A stretch of 64,000 bases of DNA from contig CALXDJ010000004.1 in NCBI GenBank assembly GCA_944387035.1, positions 1 through 64,000 on the forward strand, given 5' to 3'. The stretch is from an uncultured Oscillospiraceae bacterium (GTDB taxonomy: Bacteria; Bacillota; Clostridia; Oscillospirales; Oscillospiraceae). Each line of letters starts with the position of its first letter. Positions within the stretch are counted from its first letter, which is position 1. A model generated the notes under the pieces. That model was not told the origin of the DNA and ran no database searches. It was given only the letters and a program-made list of their open reading frames with translations. The translations under genes were made by a program, and so were the position numbers. Below, one piece after another: positions 17,473 to 25,448 of the stretch.

Positions 17473-18681
17473 ATGAAAAGACCAGGAAGGAAGTATGTCG
17501 TTCGCGGTGCGGCGCTGGCGCTGGCACTGCTGTTGACGGCTCTGGATTTTACCGGAGCCCTGGCTGTAACGCAGGCGGATATCAATGCTTTGCAAAGTGA
17601 CGCCGACGAGCTGGACGCCAAGCGCAAAGAGTTGGAAAGTCAGCTGGACAGCCTGTCCGATGATAAGGCGCAGGCGCTCAAGCGCAAGGAACTGCTGGAC
17701 CAGCAGATCAGCAATACCTCCGCCCAGATCGCCAACGTCGAGGCGCAGATTTCTGAGTATGAAGAACTCATTACCCAGACGGAAGCAGAGCTGGCGGATG
17801 CCGAGGAGCGGGAAGAGGCGCAGTATGAACTGTTTTGCAGCCGGGTACGCTCCATGGAGGAGCAGGGAACCGTTTCCTATTGGTCGGTGCTGTTCAAGGC
17901 GGACAGCTTTACGGACCTGCTCAGCCGGTTGGATTTCGTCAATGAAATCATGGACTATGACCAGAGGGTGATCCAGGACCTGCAGGATCTGCAGCAGGAG
18001 ATCACGGAGAAAAAGGAGTCGTTGGAAGACAGCCGCAGTGAGTCTGAGGCGGCCAAGGCCAAGCTGGTCAGTGAGAAGTCCACCCTGGATAAGCAAAGAG
18101 CCGATGCGGTGGCTTTGGTCAACGAGATCAACGCCAACGAAGCCGAGTATCAGAGCACGCTGGACGCCATTGATGCGGAAGAGGAGGCCATCCAGGCCAG
18201 AATCGTGGAGCTGTCCCGTCAGCTGGCGGCCCAGCAGGCAGCGTCGGGGCAAACGACCTCCAATGCGGCGCTGGGCGGATACATCTGGCCGGTGTCCAGC
18301 CGGCGCATCACGTCCCCCTTCGGCAACCGCAACACCGGCATTGCCGGCGCGTCCACCAATCATAAGGGTGTGGATATCGGCGGTGTGTATTACTCTTCCG
18401 AGGTCCACGCGGCTAAGTCCGGTACCGTGATTGTCTCCCAGTACTCCAGTTCCTACGGCAACTATGTGGTGGTTTCCCATGGCAGCGGCAATACCACACT
18501 CTACGCGCATATGAGCAGCCGCTCCGTTTCTGTGGGACAGTGGGTGGATCAGGGGGATGTGTTGGGCATCACCGGTTCCACTGGAATTTCCAGCGGTCCC
18601 CATCTCCATTTTGAAATTACAGAAAACGGTGTGCGGGTCGATCCGCTGCAATATCTCACCGGTTACGTGCAGGCCTGGTAA
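17473..18681 (+). CDS. Secreted coiled-coil M23 peptidoglycan hydrolase (FtsEX partner)
   Basis: 402 residues. A signal peptide (about 1-31, ending TGALA) is followed by a long Gln/Glu/Leu-rich coiled coil (about 33-265) and a C-terminal LytM/M23 domain (about 280-400). The zinc ligands H297 and D301 (HKGVD) and H379 (HLHF) are present, with H346 (YAH) also conserved, so the enzyme looks catalytically competent. The architecture matches EnvC and related hydrolases recruited by FtsX through the coiled coil. Being the third gene after ftsE and ftsX supports that role; the activation mechanism is inferred from known FtsEX systems. The ribosome binding site GAGG is modest. A terminator follows at 18696. 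Confidence 0.92.
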   Translation: MKRPGRKYVVRGAALALALLLTALDFTGALAVTQADINALQSDADELDAKRKELESQLDSLSDDKAQALKRKELLDQQISNTSAQIANVEAQISEYEELITQTEAELADAEEREEAQYELFCSRVRSMEEQGTVSYWSVLFKADSFTDLLSRLDFVNEIMDYDQRVIQDLQDLQQEITEKKESLEDSRSESEAAKAKLVSEKSTLDKQRADAVALVNEINANEAEYQSTLDAIDAEEEAIQARIVELSRQLAAQQAASGQTTSNAALGGYIWPVSSRRITSPFGNRNTGIAGASTNHKGVDIGGVYYSSEVHAAKSGTVIVSQYSSSYGNYVVVSHGSGNTTLYAHMSSRSVSVGQWVDQGDVLGITGSTGISSGPHLHFEITENGVRVDPLQYLTGYVQAW

Positions 18682-18695
18682 GGCCATTGCATATC

Positions 18696-18737
18696 CCGCC
18701 CTTCCGCTCCATACCATGGAACGGGAGGGCGGTTTTT
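18696..18737 (+). terminator. Terminator overlapping the leader of the next gene
   Basis: An 11-bp stem (18696-18706 with 18722-18732) and a 15-nt loop are followed by five T (18733-18737). The T-run ends exactly where the predicted ATG of the next gene begins, and the 3' arm (CGGGAGGGCGG) is purine-rich enough to act as its ribosome binding site. Confidence 0.8.
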
Positions 18738-19478
18738 ATGATTGGTATGATTGTTTGGATTCCGGCGGAGCAGAGGAAACTGGGCGTAACGGAACGCCGG
18801 GTCATGCATATGTCGTTCCTTTGTGTACAGATCCCCAGAGGCCCCCGGACGCCGGAGTGGATGCTGCGGCGCAGGATCCGGTGGGCGGCGGCGAAACTGC
18901 ATCGATTGGGAATCAAACAGGTGGTGCTGCCGGAGGACTTTCCCTGGCTGGACTTGCTGGAAAAGAAGGGACTTCGGACGGTGGAGACCACCGGCTTGCG
19001 CCGCCGCCTGGCCGTAGAGTGGACCCGGGCAGCGTTGGAGGCCCGGGGAATGCCGGGGACGCAGGTGGCGGTATCCGCTCAAAAGATGACGCCGGAGGTG
19101 GTGCGCACCGTGACAGAGCTGGCGCTGCGGCACCGGTATGTGCTGGCAGATCTGCCGAGGGGCGGAGAGGAGCTGTGCCGCAGACTGCGCCGGGAATACG
19201 GCGTATCCGTGCAGCTGGGACCGGACCGGGAACAGCTGGAGCGTGCAGAAGCCCTGGTGCTGTTCGATCCCCGGGAGGACCTGCAGCCGCAGGGAGTGGT
19301 GGTGCTGGAACTTTACCGGGAGGATGTGCCGCTTCCGGAACTGGAGCTGCCTCCCGCACTGGAAGATCAGCTTCCCGCCGGAGTCAGCCGGGGAACGCTT
19401 CTGGCGGCCCTGGAGGAAGGCGGTGTCCTGCGATATGGGCAGATTACGGTCAAAGCACCTTCCTGCTTGACATTCTGA
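18738..19478 (+). CDS. Conserved-looking protein of unknown function
   Basis: 246 residues from ATG 18738; I recognise no domain. The first half is rich in Arg and Leu (RTPEWMLRRRIRWAAAKLHRL). There is no signal peptide and no clear membrane segment, so it is probably cytoplasmic. Codon use matches the neighbours. The start is uncertain: the ATG sits directly behind a terminator T-run with GGGAGG about 10 bases away, and MHMSFL 69 bases later (18807) is an alternative. Its 3' end contains the greA promoter. It could be expressed by read-through of the ftsEX operon terminator. Confidence 0.6.
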   Translation: MIGMIVWIPAEQRKLGVTERRVMHMSFLCVQIPRGPRTPEWMLRRRIRWAAAKLHRLGIKQVVLPEDFPWLDLLEKKGLRTVETTGLRRRLAVEWTRAALEARGMPGTQVAVSAQKMTPEVVRTVTELALRHRYVLADLPRGGEELCRRLRREYGVSVQLGPDREQLERAEALVLFDPREDLQPQGVVVLELYREDVPLPELELPPALEDQLPAGVSRGTLLAALEEGGVLRYGQITVKAPSCLTF

Positions 19479-19495
19479 AATCCGCACACTATAAT
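19467..19495 (+). promoter_or_regulatory. Promoter of greA-lysS
   Basis: Perfect consensus TTGACA (19467-19472), 17 bases, TATAAT (19490-19495). It overlaps the stop codon of the upstream unknown gene. A leader of about 80 bases follows. Confidence 0.93.
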
Positions 19496-19583
19496 ACCAA
19501 GTTATGATAATATAGAATAAGTATGCGCAGGGGAGGACAGAGGGGGATTCCCTGCGAAATGATGCAGAAAGGATACGGACGAT

Positions 19584-20057
19584 ATGGAAAAAGAATATAA
19601 GATGAGTGCCGCCCGGGCACAGGAGCTGCAGGAGGAACTCAACTACCTCAAGACCACCCGTTCCGATGAGGTGGCCGAGCAGATCAAGGTGGCCCGCGGC
19701 TTCGGCGACCTGAGCGAAAACAGCGAATATGACGAGGCGAAAAACGAGCAGGGCAAGCTCTACTCCCGCATTGCTGAGCTGGAGGAGATTCTGCAGCATG
19801 TGGTGATCGTGGACGAGAGCAATGCTCCCACCAATGTGGTGACCATTGGCTGCCGCGTGGTGGTGGCCGACGCGTCCGGCCGCGAGATGCCTGCTTATAA
19901 GATTGTGGGTTCTCAGGAAGCTGATCCCATGCACGGAATTATTTCGGAAGAGTCTCCCTTTGGCCGGGCCCTGCTGGGCTCCAAGGAAGGGGATACCGTC
20001 ACGGTGGAAGCGCCCCGGGGTGCCATCGTGTACACGGTGAAGAAGATTGAACGCTAA
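19584..20057 (+). CDS. greA: Transcription elongation factor GreA
   Basis: GreA rescues backtracked RNA polymerase by stimulating transcript cleavage; 157 residues, the family length. The N-terminal coiled coil carries the acidic tip GDLSENSEYDEAKNEQ (about 42-57), which reaches the polymerase active site, and a C-terminal FKBP-like domain follows. The ribosome binding site is GAAAGGA. lysS follows after 11 bases, so the two genes form one operon behind the consensus promoter at 19467. Confidence 0.96.
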   Translation: MEKEYKMSAARAQELQEELNYLKTTRSDEVAEQIKVARGFGDLSENSEYDEAKNEQGKLYSRIAELEEILQHVVIVDESNAPTNVVTIGCRVVVADASGREMPAYKIVGSQEADPMHGIISEESPFGRALLGSKEGDTVTVEAPRGAIVYTVKKIER

Positions 20058-20068
20058 GGAGAACCGAC

Positions 20069-22018
20069 ATGGCTGAAGAAAAGACAAACCAGCAGCCCGA
20101 GATGGACCTGAGCGAGCAGCGTAAGGTCCGGCGGGAAAAGCTTGCCGCCCTGCAGGCTGCCGGGCAGGATCCCTTCCAGCAGACGCACTTTGACTGCACC
20201 GCCACGTCCGCCCAGATCAAGGCGCACTTTGACGAGATGGAAGGCCAGAGCGTCCGGGTGGCCGGCCGCCTGATGAGCAAGCGCGGCATGGGCAAGGTCA
20301 GCTTCTGCGACCTGCAGGACCGGGACGGCCGTATCCAGCTCTATGCCCGTCAGGACGAGATGGATGAGGCGGTCTATAAGCAGTTTAAGAAGTACGATAT
20401 CGGCGACATCGTGGGTGTGGACGGCGAGGTGTTCCGCACCCAGAGAGGCGAGATGAGCGTCCGGGCCAAGAGCATTACTCTGCTCTCCAAGTCCCTGCTG
20501 CCTCTGCCGGAGAAGTTCCACGGCCTGCAGGACCGGGAGCTGCGCTACCGTCAGCGGTATGTGGACCTGATTGTTAATCCCGATGTGAAGCGGAACTTTG
20601 TGATCCGTTCCCAGTTTATCAAGCATGTTCGGGATTTCCTGGATGGCCGGGGCTATATGGAAGTGGAAACGCCGGTGCTCAACACCATCTCCGGCGGCGC
20701 CACGGCCCGTCCCTTCATCACCCATCACAACACCCTGGATATCGACATGTATATGCGCATCGCCACGGAGCTGCCCCTCAAGCGGCTGATCGTGGGCGGT
20801 CTGGACCGGGTGTATGAGATCGGCCGGATTTTCCGCAATGAGGGCATGGACCCCAAGCACAACCCCGAGTTTACCTCCGTGGAGCTGTACCAGGCCTATG
20901 CGGACTTTAACGACATGATGGACCTGTTTGAGGAGCTGCTCTCTTCCGCTGCCCAGAAGATTCTGGGGACCTATCAGGTGGAGTGGCAGGGCGAGCAGAT
21001 CGATCTGACGCCCGGCTGGCCCCGTATGACCATGGCGGAAGCCGTCCGCCAGCATGTGGGAATTGACTTCATGTCCATTGATTCCGATGAGGCCGCCTGG
21101 GCTGCCGCCCGCGCTGCCGGTGTGGAACTGCCTGAGGGCAAGGATGCCACCTGGGGCAATGCGCTGTACGAGTGCTTTGACCAAAAGGTGGAGGAGAAGC
21201 TGGTGCAGCCTACCTTCATCACCATGCATCCCGTGGATGTCAGCCCTCTGGCCAAGCGCAGCCCCAAGGATCCCCGCCTCACCGAGCGGTTTGAGCTGTT
21301 CATCTGCCGCAGCGAGATGGGCAATGCCTTCTCCGAGCTCAACGATCCCATTGACCAGCGTCAGCGCTTCCAGAAGGAAGTGGAGGCCCGGGCCAAGGGC
21401 GACAGCGAGGCCGGCATGATGGACGAGGACTATATCACCGCTCTGGAGTACGGTCTGCCTCCCACGGGCGGACTGGGCATCGGCATTGACCGCTGCGTCA
21501 TGCTGCTGACCAATTCCGATACCATCCGGGAAGTGATTCTGTTCCCCACCATGAAGCCCCTGGCTTCGGACAATGCCGCCAAGGCGGAGAAGCCGGCTCC
21601 GGCTTCCAGCCAGGCTGCTGCCTCCGCTCCGGCCGAGAAGATCGACTTTTCCAATGTGAAGATTGAGCCGCTCTTTGAGGAGATGGTGGACTTCGAGACC
21701 TTCTCCAAGTCCGACTTCCGCGCCGTGAAGATCAAGGAGTGCACAGCGGTGCCCAAGAGCAAGAAGCTGCTCAAGTTCGTTCTGGACGATGGCTCCGGAA
21801 CTGACCGCGTGATTCTCAGCGGCATTCATGAGTACTATGAGCCGGAGCAGCTGGTGGGCAAGACGGCCATTGCCATTGTGAACCTGCCGCCCCGCAAGAT
21901 GATGGGCATTGATTCCTGCGGCATGCTGATTTCCGCTGTACACGAGGAGGATGGCCATGAGGGCCTGAACCTGCTGATGGTGGATGACCGCATCCCGGCA
22001 GGCGCGAAGCTGTATTAA
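20069..22018 (+). CDS. lysS: Lysyl-tRNA synthetase (class II) with C-terminal tRNA-binding domain
   Basis: Charges tRNA-Lys; 649 residues, about 150 longer than a standard bacterial LysRS. The OB-fold anticodon domain is at about 57-170, and the class II core carries motif 2 (FRNEGMDPKHNPEF, about 255) and motif 3 (GLGIGIDRCVMLLT, about 468-482). After an Ala/Pro/Lys linker (about 500-525) comes an EMAP-II/Trbp111-like tRNA-binding domain (about 525-649, with FETFSKSDFRAVKIKECTAV and NLPPRKMMGIDSCGML), as found at the C-terminus of MetRS. The frame is continuous, so this is a genuine fusion. It is co-transcribed with greA and ends at a strong terminator. Confidence 0.95.
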   Translation: MAEEKTNQQPEMDLSEQRKVRREKLAALQAAGQDPFQQTHFDCTATSAQIKAHFDEMEGQSVRVAGRLMSKRGMGKVSFCDLQDRDGRIQLYARQDEMDEAVYKQFKKYDIGDIVGVDGEVFRTQRGEMSVRAKSITLLSKSLLPLPEKFHGLQDRELRYRQRYVDLIVNPDVKRNFVIRSQFIKHVRDFLDGRGYMEVETPVLNTISGGATARPFITHHNTLDIDMYMRIATELPLKRLIVGGLDRVYEIGRIFRNEGMDPKHNPEFTSVELYQAYADFNDMMDLFEELLSSAAQKILGTYQVEWQGEQIDLTPGWPRMTMAEAVRQHVGIDFMSIDSDEAAWAAARAAGVELPEGKDATWGNALYECFDQKVEEKLVQPTFITMHPVDVSPLAKRSPKDPRLTERFELFICRSEMGNAFSELNDPIDQRQRFQKEVEARAKGDSEAGMMDEDYITALEYGLPPTGGLGIGIDRCVMLLTNSDTIREVILFPTMKPLASDNAAKAEKPAPASSQAAASAPAEKIDFSNVKIEPLFEEMVDFETFSKSDFRAVKIKECTAVPKSKKLLKFVLDDGSGTDRVILSGIHEYYEPEQLVGKTAIAIVNLPPRKMMGIDSCGMLISAVHEEDGHEGLNLLMVDDRIPAGAKLY

Positions 22019-22085
22019 GCTGCTGCCGGGTCCGGCAGTAGAGTTCCAGTTGCATTTTGGGGCCGGACAGGCCCTGCGTGAAGAA

Positions 22086-22119
22086 AGCGCACACGGCTAT
22101 GCCGTGTGCGCTCCTTTTT
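22086..22119 (+). terminator. Terminator after lysS
   Basis: A 12-bp perfect stem (22086-22097 with 22101-22112, loop TAT) is followed by CC and five T. Confidence 0.88.
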
Positions 22120-22336
22120 CCGGGCATATCCCGGATCATGGCGGTCCGGAGGGAGGAAACCAGGATATACATCTGCGCAAATTCCAAAGGAAGGTCGGCG
22201 GGAGCGGATGGTGCAACCATACGGAGAAGGTGGCTGCGGCAAAGGTTTCAAGCAAGAAAAAGTCATTGCTCCCACAGCGGCAGGTATGATATAGTAAAGT
22301 TATCCAAAATTATCCCCAGGTGGAGGAGGAAGTATT
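22120..22336 (+). promoter_or_regulatory. Spacer with a probable promoter before the dehydrogenase gene
   Basis: The 318-base spacer after lysS holds the terminator and no convincing gene. A possible promoter is TTGCTC (22266-22271), 18 bases, TATAGT (22290-22295). The following gene has the ribosome binding site GGAGGAGG. I saw no riboswitch or T-box signature. Confidence 0.45.
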
Positions 22337-23260
22337 ATGGCAAAATGTCAGGTAGGTGTTGTGGGTACCGGTGTCATGTCTACCGGGACGGCTACCCTTT
22401 TGATCTGCAATCGGTATCCGACGGTGATGTATGGCCGTACCCAGGAGAGCTGTGAGCGGGGACTCCGGGCTGTGGGTGAGGCGCTGGATGATCTGATCTC
22501 GGCCGGTGCCATGCAGAAGGCGCAGAAAGAAACCGCTCTGTCTTACCTTACGACGACCACGTCTTATGCGGATTTGGCGGGTTGCGCCTACTGCATTGAG
22601 TCTGTGGCGGAGACCATTGAGGCCAAACGGGAGGTCATGGCACATCTGGAGGAGGTCTGCTCTCCGGAGACGGTCCTCAGCTCCACAACGTCCGCCATTT
22701 CTGCCCGGGAGATCGGCGCCGGTCTGCGTCATCCGGAACGGTTCCTGGTGGCCCACTCCTGGAATCCGCCCCACCTGGTGCCCTTGGTGGAGATCGTCCG
22801 GTGCGATGCCACCACGCAGGAGACGGTGGACCGGGAAGTGGCACTGATGAAGGATTTGGGCCGGGTACCCGTGGTGCTGAAAAAGGATGCGCCGGGCTTT
22901 ATCGGAAACCGCCTGCATCACGCCCTGTTCCGGGAAGCGGAGTATATCATTGAAGAGGGAATTGCCGACGCCGAGGATGTGGACAAGACCATTTTGTACT
23001 CCATTGGGCAGCGGTATAGCTCCATTGGTCTGATGGAATACTGGGACCATGTCCCGGTATCCCTGCAGCAGAATATCCAGACCTATCTGTTCCCGCATCT
23101 GTGCAACGCAGATCGGCCCAGCCACCTGCTGGAGGAGAAGATTGCCACCGGAGAGGATCTGTATCAATGGACGCCGGAGCGTACGGAGGATTATGAGCTG
23201 CGCAAGCGCAAGCCGTTTTACCGGTTCGCAACGGTGAACCTGGACGAGAAAGAGGAATGA
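22337..23260 (+). CDS. 3-hydroxyacyl-CoA dehydrogenase-family protein
   Basis: 307 residues with the two-domain fold of this family. The N-terminal Rossmann motif is GVVGTGVMSTG (about 7-17), and the C-terminal dimerisation domain carries KDAPGFIGNRLHHALFREAE. The segment around the catalytic His reads AHSWNPPHLVPLVEIV. This is closer to carnitine, L-gulonate or lambda-crystallin-type hydroxyacid dehydrogenases than to classical beta-oxidation enzymes, which have HFFNPV. The likely reaction is NAD-dependent oxidation of a 3-hydroxy acid or its CoA ester; the substrate is unknown. It is a single-gene unit with its own promoter and terminator. Confidence 0.85.
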   Translation: MAKCQVGVVGTGVMSTGTATLLICNRYPTVMYGRTQESCERGLRAVGEALDDLISAGAMQKAQKETALSYLTTTTSYADLAGCAYCIESVAETIEAKREVMAHLEEVCSPETVLSSTTSAISAREIGAGLRHPERFLVAHSWNPPHLVPLVEIVRCDATTQETVDREVALMKDLGRVPVVLKKDAPGFIGNRLHHALFREAEYIIEEGIADAEDVDKTILYSIGQRYSSIGLMEYWDHVPVSLQQNIQTYLFPHLCNADRPSHLLEEKIATGEDLYQWTPERTEDYELRKRKPFYRFATVNLDEKEE

Positions 23261-23268
23261 TTTTCCAG

Positions 23269-23305
23269 CCCATCTCCCTGCTGAAAACAGCGGGGAGATG
23301 GGTTT
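23269..23305 (+). terminator. Terminator after the dehydrogenase gene
   Basis: A 15-bp stem (23269-23283 with 23288-23302, loop AAAA, one T-G pair) is followed by a short T-run. Confidence 0.8.
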
Positions 23306-23331
23306 GCCGCGTGAAATTTCCAAAACACGGC

Positions 23332-23360
23332 TTGAAAAAGAAAAAGGACATTGCTATAAT
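23332..23360 (+). promoter_or_regulatory. Promoter of the trmH-like/dprA/topA/trmFO/plsX block
   Basis: TTGAAA (23332-23337), 17 bases, TATAAT (23355-23360). The genes downstream follow with short gaps and no terminator until 30.6 kb. Confidence 0.85.
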
Positions 23361-23441
23361 ACACTAAATATAATGGTTATTATGCCGTTTGGGCACATCA
23401 GAGTGTGTGGAAACGGAATGTGAAACGAGGGGAGAACTGCT

Positions 23442-24203
23442 GTGGAGACCATTACCAGCCGGACCAATCCGCTGTGCACCCATCTGCGCAAGCTGTCGTC
23501 CTCTGCCTCCTACCGCAGAGAGTGCGGGGAGTTTGTGTGCGACAGTCCCAAACTGCTGGAGGAAGCCCTCTTGTGGCAGGGCGCGGTGCATACCGTGATT
23601 TCCACAGACTCCATACCCCTGCCGACCCTCCCGGCGGGGGTCCGTCATGTCCGGGTTCCGGCGGATGTAATGCGGGCCGTCTCACCAGCGCAGACTCCGC
23701 AAGGAGCACTGGCGGTGTGCGGGATACCGGAGCGCACTCTTCCTGAAATTCTGGACGGGCGGCGGTATGTGGTGCTGGACGGCGTACAGGACCCCGGAAA
23801 TGTCGGGACCATTCTCCGCACGGCGGATGCCTTCCAGGCAGACGGCGTATTTCTTCTGCCGGGCTGTGCGGATCTCTATAATCCCAAGACCGTCCGGGCT
23901 ACCATGGGCGCGGTATTCCGCTTCCCGGTATGGTCCTGTACACCGGAACAGCTGCGGGAGCTGCTCAGTCGCAGCGGGCTGCCGCTGTACGGCACAGCAC
24001 TGCGGCAGGACACGGTGGATGTGCGGGCGGTGGATTACAGCCGGTGTGCTTTGGCCATCGGCAGCGAGGGAAAGGGCCTTTCCCAACAGATGCTGGAGTT
24101 TTGTGACCGGACGGTCCGAATCCCCATGAGTCCGCATTGTGAGTCGCTCAACGCGGCAGCGGCTGCCGCGGTGGTGTTGTGGGAAGCCGCCAGAACGGAC
24201 TGA
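23442..24203 (+). CDS. TrmH (SpoU)-family RNA 2'-O-methyltransferase
   Basis: 253 residues; SAM-dependent RNA ribose methyltransferase with the SPOUT knot. An N-terminal substrate-binding domain (about 1-90) precedes the catalytic domain, which has DGVQDPGNVGTILRTADAF (motif 1), IGSEGKGLS (motif 2) and SLNAAAAAAV (motif 3). The start is GTG 23442 behind GAGGGGAG. The RNA target (23S rRNA or tRNA) cannot be told from sequence. dprA begins 13 bases downstream. Confidence 0.9.
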   Translation: METITSRTNPLCTHLRKLSSSASYRRECGEFVCDSPKLLEEALLWQGAVHTVISTDSIPLPTLPAGVRHVRVPADVMRAVSPAQTPQGALAVCGIPERTLPEILDGRRYVVLDGVQDPGNVGTILRTADAFQADGVFLLPGCADLYNPKTVRATMGAVFRFPVWSCTPEQLRELLSRSGLPLYGTALRQDTVDVRAVDYSRCALAIGSEGKGLSQQMLEFCDRTVRIPMSPHCESLNAAAAAAVVLWEAARTD

Positions 24204-24216
24204 GGGGGAGAGGGCA

Positions 24217-25404
24217 ATGCTCAAATATTGGCTGTGGCTGACGGAACGGCCGGGCCTGACCAATCAGGTCCGGCTGGCTCTTCTGCGCCATTTCGGAACC
24301 CCGGAAGCGGTCTATTATGCCGATCCGGAGGAACTGCTGCTCACCGAAGGCATGACCGCGGCGCAGGTGCAGCATCTGGCGGAACGTGATCTGGGTGAAG
24401 CAGAGAACATTCTGGAGGCGTGCGACCGCCTTCATCAGCACATTCTCACCATTCAGGATGCAGCATATCCTGACCGTTTAAAGAATATTTATGATCCGCC
24501 CTGCCTGCTCTATTGGCAGGGCCATCTGCCCGCTTTTGATGAAGAGGCCGCCATTGCAGTGGTGGGGACGCGGTCCAACACGCCCTATGGCGTTGCCTGC
24601 GCGGAGAAGCTGGGCTATGGTTTGGCTGCCGGCGGTGCTCTGGTGGTCAGCGGTTTGGCCAGGGGCATTGACAGCGCGGCTTTGCGGGGCGCGCTTCGTG
24701 CCGGAAAACCGGCAGTGGGCGTGACCGGCGGCGGTCTGGATGTGTTCTATCCCCGGGAAAATCAATATCTTTATGAGGACATTGCCGCTGCCGGCGTATT
24801 GATTTCGGAGTATCCGCCGGGAACGGAGCCCAAGGGCGCCCATTTTCCGGTACGCAATCGAATTATCTCCGGATTGTGCGTTGGAACACTGGTGGTGGAG
24901 GCGCCGGAACGCAGCGGCGCGCTGATCACTGCCGAGACGGCATTGGAACAGGGCCGGGATGTCTTTGCGGTTCCCGGTCCCATCGACGCGCCCTGCAGTG
25001 CCGGGTGCAACCGGCTGATCCGGGAAGGCGCGGGCCTGACGGCTGACGCCTGGGATATTCTGCAGGAGTATGCCGAGGCATTCCCTGCCAAGCTGTCCGG
25101 AACTCCCCGGCGGGAGGAGCCGGCTGCGCTGGGGTATCAGGCCCGTCAGCAGCAGACCAAACCGGCCCGCAAGGTGCCGCCCGCTCTGGACCTGAAGAAA
25201 ACGGACCTGAAGCTTACGGATGATCAGATCATGCTGCTGGAGCTGCTGGGCGAGGAAGAGCCGCTTCTGGTAGATGATCTGGTGGATCGTACACAGCTGC
25301 CTGCCCGCCGGGTGCTTTCCGCCCTGACGGTATTGGAAATGGAACATTTGGTGACACAGCACAGCGGGAAACGCTATACCCGCGCTGTGACCCTTTACAA
25401 ATAA
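24217..25404 (+). CDS. dprA: DNA-processing protein DprA (Smf)
   Basis: 395 residues. DprA binds incoming single-stranded DNA and loads RecA during natural transformation. The Rossmann-like core shows VGTRSNTPYG, VSGLARGIDSAALRGAL, GGGLDVFYPREN and SEYPPGTEPKGAHFPVRNR (about 110-230). A C-terminal winged-helix domain (about 335-395) follows a Lys-rich linker. The start is ATG 24217 behind GAGGGGGAGAG. The order dprA-topA-trmFO is conserved in Firmicutes. Confidence 0.94.
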   Translation: MLKYWLWLTERPGLTNQVRLALLRHFGTPEAVYYADPEELLLTEGMTAAQVQHLAERDLGEAENILEACDRLHQHILTIQDAAYPDRLKNIYDPPCLLYWQGHLPAFDEEAAIAVVGTRSNTPYGVACAEKLGYGLAAGGALVVSGLARGIDSAALRGALRAGKPAVGVTGGGLDVFYPRENQYLYEDIAAAGVLISEYPPGTEPKGAHFPVRNRIISGLCVGTLVVEAPERSGALITAETALEQGRDVFAVPGPIDAPCSAGCNRLIREGAGLTADAWDILQEYAEAFPAKLSGTPRREEPAALGYQARQQQTKPARKVPPALDLKKTDLKLTDDQIMLLELLGEEEPLLVDDLVDRTQLPARRVLSALTVLEMEHLVTQHSGKRYTRAVTLYK

Positions 25405-25448
25405 ATGGGAAGAAATAACGCGCCCGCCGAGGGCGCCTGGAGGTAACT

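Noticed and set aside
19496-20068. T-box or lysine riboswitch controlling lysS
   Set aside because: lysS is co-transcribed with greA from a consensus promoter; there is no T-box sequence and no lysine-aptamer-like long structured leader.
20054-21958. Long frame antisense to lysS
   Set aside because: Shadow of lysS; no ribosome binding site or motif.
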